The notes beneath the pieces are model-generated. The model searched no databases. It saw only the letters and a list, made by a program, of their open reading frames with translations, and was not told where the DNA came from. Position numbers and translations under genes: made by a program. 64,000 nt of DNA, from contig JAJZCW010000017.1 of assembly GCA_021828865.1 (NCBI GenBank), forward strand, positions 1-64,000, written 5' to 3'. Positions within the stretch are counted from its first letter, which is position 1. Each line of letters begins with the position of its first letter. The stretch comes from Bacillota bacterium. Lineage in GTDB: Bacteria > Bacillota > Bacilli > Alicyclobacillales > SLC66. This document shows, piece after piece, positions 35,917 to 44,520 of this stretch.

Positions 35917-37023
35917 TTGACGAATAAATTCAAAAAAGCATCCATAATGACAATAACTGCGCTGATTGGTGCTGGAGCACTCAGTGCGTCAGTAACGATG
36001 GTTCCCGCTTTTGCAAAATCTCATCGTGCTGCACCAGTGGTTAAATTACAAGAAACAGGTTCTACACTGCTTTATCCACTGTTTCAATTATGGGTACCAG
36101 CCTATAAAAATGTAGCTCCAAATGTTCAAATTACGCCTTCCGGAACGGGAAGTGGCACTGGCATTCAACAAGCTACCGATGGCACAGTGCAAATTGGTGC
36201 ATCAGACGCTTATATGAACAACCATTTAATTCAACAGAATCCTGGCATGCTGAATATTCCGCTGGCAATTTCTGCGCAGCAGATCATGTATAACCTGCCT
36301 GGTGTATCGAAGAATGTGCATTTGAAATTGACCGGTAATATTCTTGCGCAAATTTATACAGGTAAAATTCGTTACTGGAACGATCCACAAATCGCTAAAA
36401 TCAACAAAGGGGTTAAGCTTCCGCACGCGGCGATTGTTCCCATTCACCGTACGGATGGCAGTGGAGATACCTTCTTGTTTACCACGTTATTAACCGATAC
36501 AAATCAAGCTTGGGCGAACAGTATCTCTTATAACACCAGCGTTTCTTGGCCAAGTGTGTCTGGTGCTCTCGGAGCGAACGGCAATAACGGCGTTGTCCAA
36601 ACTGCGGAACAAACCAAATACAGTGTCGCATATGTTGGCATCAGTTGGTTGGATAAAGGGTTACAAGGTGGATTGGGTGAAGCAATGATTCAAAATCGAG
36701 CGGGCAAGTTCTTACTTCCGAACAATGCGACGATTAGTGCAGCCGCCAACGCTCAAGTAGGTAAAACACCGAAAAATGAAAGAGTTTCCTTGATTTATGG
36801 ACCAGGTTCGAATTCTTATCCAATCATCAACTATGAGTATGCGATTGTGAATGAAAAACAATCCAGTCCTACTGTGGCTGCGGCTGTGAAGAATATGCTT
36901 TTGTGGGCCATTTCACCAACGGGTGGCAATAAATCAACATTTATGACAAAAGTTCATTTCCTTCCGTTGCCAAAATCAATCGCTCCACTTAGTAAAGCAC
37001 AAATTAACAAAATTCATGGCTAA
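35917..37023 (+). CDS. pstS: Phosphate-binding protein PstS
   Basis: A 368-residue exported binding protein. The signal peptide (KFKKA, then a hydrophobic run to PAFAKS, about residue 35) has no lipobox, and the whole protein contains no cysteine, so it cannot be a lipoprotein as PstS usually is in Gram-positives. The PstS fold is shown by ETGSTLLYPLFQLW, PSGTGSGTGIQQATDGTVQIGASDA and HRTDGSGDTFLF (phosphate ligands). TTG 35917 has GGAGG 10 bases upstream; an earlier in-frame start is out of character. First gene of pstSCA. Confidence 0.93.
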   Translation: MTNKFKKASIMTITALIGAGALSASVTMVPAFAKSHRAAPVVKLQETGSTLLYPLFQLWVPAYKNVAPNVQITPSGTGSGTGIQQATDGTVQIGASDAYMNNHLIQQNPGMLNIPLAISAQQIMYNLPGVSKNVHLKLTGNILAQIYTGKIRYWNDPQIAKINKGVKLPHAAIVPIHRTDGSGDTFLFTTLLTDTNQAWANSISYNTSVSWPSVSGALGANGNNGVVQTAEQTKYSVAYVGISWLDKGLQGGLGEAMIQNRAGKFLLPNNATISAAANAQVGKTPKNERVSLIYGPGSNSYPIINYEYAIVNEKQSSPTVAAAVKNMLLWAISPTGGNKSTFMTKVHFLPLPKSIAPLSKAQINKIHG

Positions 37024-37046
37024 TTAAGAGATGAGGAGTTGCGAAA

Positions 37047-38036
37047 TTGCGTAGTGCGCGAATTCGTTCGAGAATATTTAAAGTGGCTGCCGGCGTTTCT
37101 GCCGTCAGCCCTCTTTTCGTGCTATTATTTCTCGCCATCGTTCTGATTAATGACGCTTGGCCGGCTTTCCGCTTCCAAGGATTTTCATTTTATTCAGGAA
37201 TCACATGGAATATGGGCAATATGTACGCCAACAATACGATTATTCACAATGGGGTGCAGGGCTCTCCTGGCGCTACTTTCGGAATTCTGCCGTTTATCGT
37301 CGGAACTCTCGCATCATCGTTGATTGCGATTATTATTGCAGTGCCTATTTCCTTATTATCAGCATTTGCACTAGTGTACAAAGTACCTCCTTCGTTGGTG
37401 AAGTGGATATCTCCTATTGTTGAACTTTTAGCGGGGATACCCAGTGTAGTTTATGGTCTATGGGGAATCCTTGTGTTGGCACCGGCCATTGCCAATCTAA
37501 TTGGTCCTTGGCTATCCCACTTAGGACACTTTATTCCTTATTTGGCGGGCCCAGTTGGATCGGGTTTTGGACTATTGACCAGCGGAATCGTTCTTGCTGT
37601 GATGATCATTCCCATCATTACCGCTACCAGCCGCGATTTGTTGATGCAGGTCCCGCATTTGCCAATTGAGGGTGCAAGGGCATTGGGAATGACCTCGTTT
37701 GAGAGTGTGCGTCATGTGGCCATGCCACTTGCTAGGAGGGGAATTATTGGAGCCGTCATCCTTGGTTGGGGCAGAGCATTAGGTGAAACAATGGCTGTGC
37801 TAATGGTCAGTGGGAATGCAATGAATTATCTGCCGGCGAATCTTTATAGCCCCATTTCGACGATGGCATCGACGATTGCTTCTTTGCTTGACAGCGCCAT
37901 GACTGATTACACGATGTTGTCCATCCATGCTCTTGCGCTGATTGCAGTCACGCTTTTACTCATCAGCATGATCACTAATTTGTTTGCTCGTCTCTTAGTT
38001 CAGGTGGGACGTCGCGATATTGGGACGGAGGTATAA
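37047..38036 (+). CDS. pstC: Phosphate ABC transporter permease PstC
   Basis: A 329-residue integral membrane permease with six or more helices. The EAA-type cytoplasmic loop is ARALGMTSFESVRHVAMPLARRGI (about 210-233), and the family stretches LAGIPSVVYGLWG and GWGRALGETMAVLMVSGN are present. A loop of about 50 residues after helix 1 (RFQGFSFYSGITWN) would be outside. TTG 37047 has GAGGAG upstream. It lies 23 bases after pstS and 3 bases before pstA. Confidence 0.93.
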   Translation: MRSARIRSRIFKVAAGVSAVSPLFVLLFLAIVLINDAWPAFRFQGFSFYSGITWNMGNMYANNTIIHNGVQGSPGATFGILPFIVGTLASSLIAIIIAVPISLLSAFALVYKVPPSLVKWISPIVELLAGIPSVVYGLWGILVLAPAIANLIGPWLSHLGHFIPYLAGPVGSGFGLLTSGIVLAVMIIPIITATSRDLLMQVPHLPIEGARALGMTSFESVRHVAMPLARRGIIGAVILGWGRALGETMAVLMVSGNAMNYLPANLYSPISTMASTIASLLDSAMTDYTMLSIHALALIAVTLLLISMITNLFARLLVQVGRRDIGTEV

Positions 38037-38039
38037 GAA

Positions 38040-38933
38040 ATGAATCCGCAGATGAATTCATCGATTTCCGATGTCGTCTTGCCTTCGATGGAAATTAATT
38101 CTCAACGTCGTAGGCTAAAGTCCATCGCACTCTGGGGAGTTTCCATGGCATCATTATTATTAGTGGTTTTGATCGTATTTGATATATTGTTCTCAGTGGT
38201 CAGCCGTGGAGTACCAGGATTGAATTGGTCTGTTTTTACCACGCAGACATCAGGAATCGCGGGTGGTTTGCAAAATGCAATTTTGGGGACCTTGATGTTG
38301 ATTGTGATTAGCATGGTGATTTCTGCGCCATTAGGTATATTGGGCGGTATTTATATTGCATTGTTCGCGGATTCCCGCTTGGCGGCATTGGTCAGATTTT
38401 TATCCGAAGTGCTAGCTGGAGTTCCTTCGATTGTAATCGGCTATTTTGGATACATGGTATTGGTGCTACAGTTTAAGATGGGGTTTTCTGCTTTGGCTGG
38501 ATCGTTAAGTCTTGCTATCATCACTTTGCCATATATCGTTCGAACTACTGACGCGAGTTTTCGTCAGATCCCGAGTCAGTACTTTGAAGGTGCCATCGCG
38601 TTGGGGCTTACGCCTCTGATGGCCTTGCGGACAGTGTTGATGCGTTTGGCGTTACCTGGTGTTCTGACGGGACTACTTTTAGCTCTATCTATTGCACTTG
38701 GGGAAACTGCTCCTCTGATTTTCACAGCAGGTTGGTCTAACTTTAATCCTAATCTTCAATTAGTAAAAAATCCGGTAGCCTATTTGACCTATGTCGTGTG
38801 GACGTATCTCAATGAACCATACAAAGCCGCGCATCAATTGGCCTATACCGCTGCGCTCTTGTTAGTCATAATTGTTCTGATACTCCATGTATTAGTACGA
38901 ATGTTGCAAAGAAGCAGTACAAAGCAAGCTTGA
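38040..38933 (+). CDS. pstA: Phosphate ABC transporter permease PstA
   Basis: A 297-residue permease with six helices and the PstA motifs LSEVLAGVPSIVIGYFGYM, RTTDASFRQIPSQYFEGAIALG (EAA loop) and ALSIALGETAPLIFTAGW. ATG 38040 is preceded by GGAGG within the end of pstC. No phoU follows, although phoU often closes pst operons. A hairpin terminator comes 24 bases after the stop. Confidence 0.93.
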   Translation: MNPQMNSSISDVVLPSMEINSQRRRLKSIALWGVSMASLLLVVLIVFDILFSVVSRGVPGLNWSVFTTQTSGIAGGLQNAILGTLMLIVISMVISAPLGILGGIYIALFADSRLAALVRFLSEVLAGVPSIVIGYFGYMVLVLQFKMGFSALAGSLSLAIITLPYIVRTTDASFRQIPSQYFEGAIALGLTPLMALRTVLMRLALPGVLTGLLLALSIALGETAPLIFTAGWSNFNPNLQLVKNPVAYLTYVVWTYLNEPYKAAHQLAYTAALLLVIIVLILHVLVRMLQRSSTKQA

Positions 38934-38956
38934 TTTTATCAATTAATAAGATAGAA

Positions 38957-38987
38957 AAGAGTCTGTTCCTACTAGGAATAGACTCTT
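38957..38987. terminator. Bidirectional hairpin between pstA and the iron transporter gene
   Basis: AAGAGTCT / AGACTCTT with a continued GTTCCT/AGGAAT stem and a 3-base loop. On the minus strand it is followed by a T-rich stretch, so it serves the convergent gene best. Confidence 0.75.
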
Positions 38988-38993
38988 CGGAAG

Positions 38994-40160
38994 CTAATGA
39001 AGCCATACATTACCTAGTAATCCCAGGCTATAGGTGATGGCGCCTTCGAGCACACCAACAAGTGTCATCTCTAAGCCACTTTGCCACCAGGATCGCACCG
39101 TTACTAAACTTTTTCCTGCGCCAACAAGAAAGTGTGCGACGATACTGACAATGGCAGCTGTGATGATGGCGGGTAATCCCGACAGAAAAAAGAATGGAAT
39201 GACCGGAATAATGGCACCAATGGCAGTGGAGACACTGCCTGATAAGGCAGAACGCCAGGGATTTGGCAACTGTTCTTCACTGATGCCGAGTTCTTCTTGT
39301 ACCATCGTTTTCAGGTATAATTCCTTGTCACTGGTGATGCGCTCTGCTACCATGGCGGCTTCTTCTTCAGTGAAACCTTTCAATTGATACAAAAGTTCCA
39401 ACTCTTCGCGCTCATGTGCCGGGTCAGATTCGATTTCTTCCCGTTCATGGTGCATTTCTGCCTCAACCAGTTCGCGATTCGATTTAGCCGCAAGATACGC
39501 TCCTGCCCCCATTGAAAGTGCGCTTGCAATCATCCCGGCAAGTCCTGACACCAGCACCACACGACCGGTGGAAGTAAATCCTGCGACACCGGAGATGATC
39601 CCAAAAACCGCTCCCAGGCCGTCATTGACGCCGTATATCGCATCGCCGATCCATCCTGCACCACTTCGTTTATGCCAGCGTTCCCTGCTCAGGTAAATTT
39701 GCAATGAATTTTGTGGATCGCTGGAATTAACCAGGGCACGTACTGAATGGGCATGCTTTTTTTCGTCTTCTTGGATTTCATTGAGTAGTCCTGTGATGCT
39801 CTCATCCCCGTATTTTTTTTGTGACTCATACGTATCGATGTTGCGATGTTCTTCCCATTCCATGCGTTCCAGATTGGTGGACAAACTACTGGATTTGAGT
39901 TGTAAATTTTTCCAAAAAGAAGATTTGGATTCGGGCAATTTGGTGATACCGAGTGACAGCAGTTTTTCAGCCCACTTTTCTGCATGGACATCTTCTGTCT
40001 GCGCTAATTTATTCAATATTTCTTTGCGTTTGGGATCACCTTCCTTATCGGCAAGGCTTCGATAGGTGGCAGCCGCTTCGACTTCTCTCAGAAAATTCGC
40101 TTTTAAGTCTTCAATCACATCTTGTTTGGTAACGGGTATCGTTTGATTATCCTCTTTCAT
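38994..40160 (-). CDS. Ferritin-like/VIT1 fusion iron transporter (erythrin-vacuolar iron transporter type)
   Basis: A 388-residue fusion. The N-terminal rubrerythrin-like domain (about 1-150) carries the di-iron helices with REVEAAATYRSLA, EDVHAEKWAEKL, EEHRNIDTYE and EIQEDEKKHAHSV. The C-terminal VIT1/CCC1 domain (about 165-388) has DAIYGVNDGLGAVFGIISGVAG, SMGAGAYLAAKSNREL, the cytoplasmic Glu-rich metal-binding helices with HHEREEIESDP, and two final helices. Such proteins export Fe2+ or Mn2+ from the cytoplasm. ATG 40160 has GGGAGAGAG upstream; an earlier in-frame start exists. Divergent from pspA. Confidence 0.88.
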   Translation of the reverse strand: MKEDNQTIPVTKQDVIEDLKANFLREVEAAATYRSLADKEGDPKRKEILNKLAQTEDVHAEKWAEKLLSLGITKLPESKSSFWKNLQLKSSSLSTNLERMEWEEHRNIDTYESQKKYGDESITGLLNEIQEDEKKHAHSVRALVNSSDPQNSLQIYLSRERWHKRSGAGWIGDAIYGVNDGLGAVFGIISGVAGFTSTGRVVLVSGLAGMIASALSMGAGAYLAAKSNRELVEAEMHHEREEIESDPAHEREELELLYQLKGFTEEEAAMVAERITSDKELYLKTMVQEELGISEEQLPNPWRSALSGSVSTAIGAIIPVIPFFFLSGLPAIITAAIVSIVAHFLVGAGKSLVTVRSWWQSGLEMTLVGVLEGAITYSLGLLGNVWLH

Positions 40161-40204
40161 GACTCTCTCCCTTTGTCCAATCTTTAAATAAATTTCAGCC
40201 ATTA

Positions 40205-40259
40205 TCAATGATGTCCTTTATAATGTACTATATGGATGGAGTGATTGCTTCATCATTGA
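40205..40259. promoter_or_regulatory. 9-bp inverted repeat flanking the pspA promoter region
   Basis: TCAATGATG (40205-40213) and CATCATTGA (40251-40259) are exact complements 37 bases apart. Between them lies TATAAT (40219-40224), a probable -10 of pspA. Could be an operator pair or a chance repeat. Confidence 0.35.
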
Positions 40260-40277
40260 CAAAGGAGGTTTAATCGC

Positions 40278-40958
40278 ATGGCGCTTTTTAAGCGTTTACG
40301 TGATATTACCATGGCAACTGTTAATGATTTGTTAGATAAGGCTGAAGATCCTGTAAAGATGGTGAATCAATTTATTCGGGATATGGAAGAAGACATTGGC
40401 GAAGCGGAAGTGGCAGTGGCCAAGCAAATTGCTATTGAGAAACGCTTTCTTGAGCAACGAGACGAAGCGGCCTCTTTGGCACAAAAACGTGCAGAACAAG
40501 CGGAAAAGGCGCTGGAACTTGGCAATGAAGAGTTGGCAAAAAAGGCTCTTCAAGACAAAATCGAACAGCAATCCCATTACGAAACGTACGCAGCGGAGTA
40601 CGATAAAGCCAAAGCAATGGCGGATGAACTGAGAAGCAAGCTCGGAGAGATGAAAGACGAATTGTTGAAGATGAAGAGCAAGCGGGAGATGCTCGTTGCT
40701 CGTGCCGATGCGGCTAAAGTGCAAAAGCAAATCAATCACACGATGGGATCCTTTGGATCGGATAGTGCGGCACAGGGATTTGCCCGCATGGAGGAAAAAG
40801 TCAATCAGTTGGAAGCGGAGGCGCAGGCTTCAAGCGAGCTTCGCGGAAGTGGCAAGTCGCTGGATGATGAATTCAAGAAGTTGCAGGGCGACACCGAGCT
40901 TGACAAGGAACTGGCAGCACTTAAAGCGAAAATGGCAGAGAAAAAAGCGAACGCTTAA
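40278..40958 (+). CDS. PspA/IM30 (Vipp1) family membrane-stress protein
   Basis: A 226-residue, almost wholly helical coiled-coil protein. The N-terminus LFKRLRDITMATVNDLLDKAEDPVKMVNQFIRDME is the PspA amphipathic helix and first hairpin arm; Glu/Lys/Ala-rich coils follow. PspA proteins assemble into scaffolds on the inner face of the membrane and relieve envelope stress. ATG 40278 has AAAGGAGG upstream. A terminator separates it from the NfeD-SPFH pair, which work in the same stress response in Bacillus. Confidence 0.9.
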   Translation: MALFKRLRDITMATVNDLLDKAEDPVKMVNQFIRDMEEDIGEAEVAVAKQIAIEKRFLEQRDEAASLAQKRAEQAEKALELGNEELAKKALQDKIEQQSHYETYAAEYDKAKAMADELRSKLGEMKDELLKMKSKREMLVARADAAKVQKQINHTMGSFGSDSAAQGFARMEEKVNQLEAEAQASSELRGSGKSLDDEFKKLQGDTELDKELAALKAKMAEKKANA

Positions 40959-40983
40959 GCGCGAAAAAGAATTAATGGCACAT

Positions 40984-41012
40984 AGGGCTGGTGGAGACCG
41001 GCCCTGTTTTTC
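40984..41012 (+). terminator. Intrinsic terminator after pspA
   Basis: AGGGCTGG / CCGGCCCT with a 6-base loop, then GTTTTTC. Confidence 0.85.
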
Positions 41013-41046
41013 TCTAAGTTAAGTAAGTGAAGGGACGGCTAATCCC

Positions 41047-41490
41047 ATGTTCATTGCCTGGATTGTATTTGCGCTGGTACTCGGCGTGATTGAGCTTTTT
41101 TCCACGACATTTATTCTGCTCTGGATTGCTATTTCCGCTTTTATGACGGGACTGTTCGGACTTTTCGTTCACGGTATCGAATGGCAGGTCGGCTTTTTTG
41201 TCATCCTATCTTTACTGTTATTAATCGCAACGTGGCGTATTAGTGCTCGGTGGAGGAACAGGCCATCGAGATTCAAGTCGCGCGTCGATGAATTGGTTGG
41301 CGAGCAGGCGCAAGTAGTGGAAGGTTGGTCAGCTGGTGGCAGTGGACTTGTTAAAATTCGCGGAGAGGTGTGGAGTGCAAAAGGATTGTCACAGGATGTA
41401 GCGGTTCAGAAAGACGATTTTGTACGTATAGCAACCGTGGAGACCACACAAGTGCTCGTCGAAAGTTTACCATTAAAAGGGGAGAGGTAA
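41047..41490 (+). CDS. NfeD family membrane protein (short form)
   Basis: A 147-residue NfeD1b-like protein: membrane helices at about 3-20, 25-45 and 52-70, then an OB-fold-like domain (about 80-140) with DELVGEQAQVVEG and GLVKIRGEVWSAKG, the NfeD signature. It has no ClpP-type protease domain. Such proteins partner with SPFH proteins in membrane microdomains, and the SPFH gene starts one base after its stop. Confidence 0.9.
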   Translation: MFIAWIVFALVLGVIELFSTTFILLWIAISAFMTGLFGLFVHGIEWQVGFFVILSLLLLIATWRISARWRNRPSRFKSRVDELVGEQAQVVEGWSAGGSGLVKIRGEVWSAKGLSQDVAVQKDDFVRIATVETTQVLVESLPLKGER

Positions 41491-41491
41491 C

Positions 41492-42457
41492 ATGCTGGGA
41501 AGCATTATTGGCTATATTGTTTTAATCATCATCGTAATCATTGTCATCATGATTATCGTGCGCTCCGTTCGCATCATCCCGCAGCAAAGTGTATCGATCG
41601 TGGAGCGGCTTGGTAAATTTCATAAGGCGCTGAATCCGGGATTGAACCTGATTGTGCCTTTTATTGACCGCGTGGTACGGAATTTGGATTTGCGTACGCA
41701 ACAGGTGTTGATCCCAAAGCAAGAGGTCATCACGAAGGATAATGTGAAAATTTTAATTGAAACGGTCTTTTTCTATACGGTAATTGATCCCAAACAGGCT
41801 ACCTATAATATTCAAAATTTCGTGAACGGCATCCAAAACATCACTGCATCTAATATCCGTCAGGTCGTGGGTCATATGGAACTCGATGAGACGCTCTCCG
41901 GTCGCGACCGCATCAGCCTTGAACTGCGCAAGTCACTCGACGAAGTGACCGAGACATGGGGTGTTCGCATTGATCGGGTGGAGATAATCGACATCCAGCC
42001 ACCGCTTGAAATCCAAAATTCGATGGAAAAACAAATGAAAGCAGAGCGGGAAAAGCGCGCCAATATCTTACAGGCCGAAGGGGAACGGCAGGCGGCCATT
42101 CTTCGCGCGGAAGGAGAAAAACAAGCAGTGATCCTTCGCGCAGAAGCGGAAAAGGAAGCCAACATTCGCCGAGCGGAAGGCGTTCAGCAGGCCCTGATTC
42201 TTGAGGCGAACGGTAATGGAGAGAGTATCAAGATTGTGGCGAACGCGGAGAGAAACCGCATCGAACTGATTTCCACCGCTGGATTAACGGAACAAATGCT
42301 GGCGTTTCAATCGTTTGAGGCGTTAAAATCAATGGCACAGGGAACCTCGAACACCATTTTTGTCCCGACGGATGCAGTCGGTGTCATGGCGTCCATTGGC
42401 TCCATCAGTAGCATGTTCAAGGCAACTGGAGGAAACGAAACAACATCAGAATCGTAA
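41492..42457 (+). CDS. SPFH/Band 7 (stomatin/QmcA-like) protein
   Basis: A 321-residue protein with one N-terminal membrane helix (about 5-25), a Band 7 domain (about 25-185; SIVERLGKFHKALNPGLNLIVPFIDRV, ISTAGLTEQMLAFQSFEAL near the end) and a long coiled coil with repeated R-A-E-G-E-K/R-Q-A units at about 190-235. It forms membrane-associated oligomers with NfeD. Start and stop are clear; ATG 41492 has GGGGAGAGG upstream. Confidence 0.92.
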   Translation: MLGSIIGYIVLIIIVIIVIMIIVRSVRIIPQQSVSIVERLGKFHKALNPGLNLIVPFIDRVVRNLDLRTQQVLIPKQEVITKDNVKILIETVFFYTVIDPKQATYNIQNFVNGIQNITASNIRQVVGHMELDETLSGRDRISLELRKSLDEVTETWGVRIDRVEIIDIQPPLEIQNSMEKQMKAEREKRANILQAEGERQAAILRAEGEKQAVILRAEAEKEANIRRAEGVQQALILEANGNGESIKIVANAERNRIELISTAGLTEQMLAFQSFEALKSMAQGTSNTIFVPTDAVGVMASIGSISSMFKATGGNETTSES

Positions 42458-42475
42458 TGCTGGAGGAATGATGGG

Positions 42476-44251
42476 GTGACGTGGGAAGAACTTCGCGCAA
42501 AGCTGGCGTATGTTCCCGAACGGCCTGGCTGTTATTTGATGAAAGATGAGCATCAAAAAGTGATCTATGTGGGCAAGGCCAAGGTGCTTAAGAATCGGGT
42601 TCGTTCGTATTTTACTGGATCGCACGACTCCAAGACTGCGCGCATGGTGGCAAAAATAGCAGACTTTGAGTACATCGTCACGGACACGGTGGCAGAGGCG
42701 CTGGTGCTGGAGTGCAACCTGATTAAGCACTATTCGCCGCATTTTAACATCATGCTTCGTGACGATAAAACCTATCCTTACATTAAAATTACCGGTGATG
42801 AACATCCGCGCCTGGAAATTGTGAGAAAGGTACAAAAAGATAAGGGAACGTATTTTGGACCCTATCCCAGTGGTGGGGCGGCAGCAGAGACCAAAAGGCT
42901 CCTTGAACGTTTGTATCCACTGCGGAAATGCCGAACGATCAAAAATAAAGTGTGTCTTTATTATCACATCGGGCAGTGTCTGGCACCATGCGAATTTACG
43001 GTGGATCAAGAGAAATATCAGGAGATCAAAAAAGAAATTACTCAGTTCATGAACGGTGGCTATAAGGACATCATCAAGGACTTTACGCGACAGATGGAAG
43101 ACATGGCGGCACAGATGAACTTTGAGCGGGCGGCTGAACTTAGGGATCTCATCACACAAATTAATCAGGTCATGGAAACCCAGAAGGTGACGCTTGCGGA
43201 TCGCATCAATCGCGATGTGTTTGGGTTTTATGCGGACCGCGGATATTTGAGCGTGCAAGTGTTCATTATGCGCCAGGGCAAGATGGTGGAGCGCTCGGCA
43301 GCTATTTTCAGGCATTATCAGCGTCTAGAAGAGGATGCGGCTTCGTATATTGCTCAGTATTACTATGACAATCCGGATATCCCAAAGGAAATTTGGCTGC
43401 AGGATGGGGTGGACACGGAGGGACTGAAAGAGTTTTTGGGTGCGGCGATTATGACGCCACAACGCGGAAAAAAGAAAGACTTAGTTCAACTTTCCATCAG
43501 CAATGCCAGGGTGGCGCTAGAAGAAAAGTTTCGCATCATGGAGAAAGACGAATCCCGGACGATCAGCGCGATGCAGGAACTTGCCAACGTGCTTGGCCTT
43601 GACTCGCTACATCGGATCGAGTCGTTTGACAACTCGAATATTCAGGGTGTGGACCCTGTTGCCGCGATGGTGGTCTTTGAAGATGGTCAACCGGACCGTA
43701 AATCATATCGCAAATTCCGCATCAAGACCGTTGAAGGGCCAGATGATTATGCGTCCATGAAAGAAGTGATCAGGCGCCGATATACGAGGCTTTTGCGGGA
43801 AAATGCGACGATGCCCGACCTGATTGTCGTGGACGGTGGAAAAGGGCAGATTTCATCGGCACTTGATGTCTTACAAAACGAGTTGTCGCTGGAGATTCCT
43901 GTATGCGGTCTTGCAAAAGATGACAGACATCGTACCAGCCAGCTTTTTTTTGGCGATGAATCAGACCCGGTTCCGCTCGATCCTGGCTCTCCCGCATTTC
44001 ATTTGTTGCAACGAATTCAGGATGAAGTGCACCGCTTTGCTATTACGTTCCACCGCGATACACACAAGAAGAGCGCCCTGCACAGCGTGCTTGACGACAT
44101 TCCCGGTGTAGGAGAAGCGAGACGGAAGCAACTTTTAAAACACTTTGCGAGTGTGAAAGAAATGCGCGAGGCGCCTATTGAAGAATTTCGTAAAGCGGGA
44201 ATTGGCGATAAGGTGGCGAAAACCATTCTAGCTCACCTAGCAGCAGAGTAA
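42476..44251 (+). CDS. uvrC: Excinuclease ABC subunit C
   Basis: A 591-residue UvrC that makes both incisions in nucleotide excision repair. The N-terminal GIY-YIG nuclease (RPGCYLMKDEHQKVIYVGKAKVLKNRV, about 16-42) is followed by KCRTIKNKVCLYYHIGQCLAPC, a UVR motif (about 200-235), the RNase-H-like endonuclease domain (SFDNSNIQGVDPVAAMVVFEDG, VDGGKGQ), and C-terminal helix-hairpin-helix repeats (IPGVGEARRKQLLKHF). Length is normal. GTG 42476 has GGAGG upstream. Confidence 0.97.
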   Translation: MTWEELRAKLAYVPERPGCYLMKDEHQKVIYVGKAKVLKNRVRSYFTGSHDSKTARMVAKIADFEYIVTDTVAEALVLECNLIKHYSPHFNIMLRDDKTYPYIKITGDEHPRLEIVRKVQKDKGTYFGPYPSGGAAAETKRLLERLYPLRKCRTIKNKVCLYYHIGQCLAPCEFTVDQEKYQEIKKEITQFMNGGYKDIIKDFTRQMEDMAAQMNFERAAELRDLITQINQVMETQKVTLADRINRDVFGFYADRGYLSVQVFIMRQGKMVERSAAIFRHYQRLEEDAASYIAQYYYDNPDIPKEIWLQDGVDTEGLKEFLGAAIMTPQRGKKKDLVQLSISNARVALEEKFRIMEKDESRTISAMQELANVLGLDSLHRIESFDNSNIQGVDPVAAMVVFEDGQPDRKSYRKFRIKTVEGPDDYASMKEVIRRRYTRLLRENATMPDLIVVDGGKGQISSALDVLQNELSLEIPVCGLAKDDRHRTSQLFFGDESDPVPLDPGSPAFHLLQRIQDEVHRFAITFHRDTHKKSALHSVLDDIPGVGEARRKQLLKHFASVKEMREAPIEEFRKAGIGDKVAKTILAHLAAE

Positions 44252-44264
44252 GTACAACCGTCTA

Positions 44265-44293
44265 TTGACAGTTTCCTTAACCTATGCTAAATT
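44265..44293 (+). promoter_or_regulatory. Promoter of the S-box leader
   Basis: Consensus TTGACA (44265-44270), a 17-base spacer and TAAATT (44288-44293). It lies 25 bases before the riboswitch. Confidence 0.6.
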
Positions 44294-44317
44294 TCCTACA
44301 ACTTAATAATCGGATAT

Positions 44318-44439
44318 CTCTTATCTAGAGCGGCGGAGGGACTGGCCCGAAGAAGCCCGGCAACCGTCTTTGATCCATGTAAACAGGATCAGAGAAAGGT
44401 GCCAATTCCAGCAGAACCATAGGTTCTGAAAGATGAGAG
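44318..44439 (+). ncRNA. SAM-I (S-box) riboswitch
   Basis: P1 is CTCTTATC (44318-44325) with GATGAGAG (44432-44439). The core holds the S-box landmarks AGAGCGGCGGAGGGA, GGCCCGAAGAAGCCCGGCAACC and AAAGGTGCCAATTCC. SAM binding stabilises P1, so the downstream terminator forms and metX is off. It regulates metX-hom. Confidence 0.97.
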
Positions 44440-44460
44440 GGTATATTGTGATGACAAATG

Positions 44461-44485
44461 CCCCTCATACATTGAGGGGTTTTTT
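44461..44485 (+). terminator. Riboswitch-controlled terminator
   Basis: CCCCTCA (44461-44467) with TGAGGGG (44473-44479) and six T. The 3' strand of P1 (GATGAGAGGG) can pair with the CCCCTC arm instead, forming the antiterminator. Confidence 0.92.
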
Positions 44486-44520
44486 GATTGATAGGGTGTT
44501 AATGGGAGGCTGGGGATATC

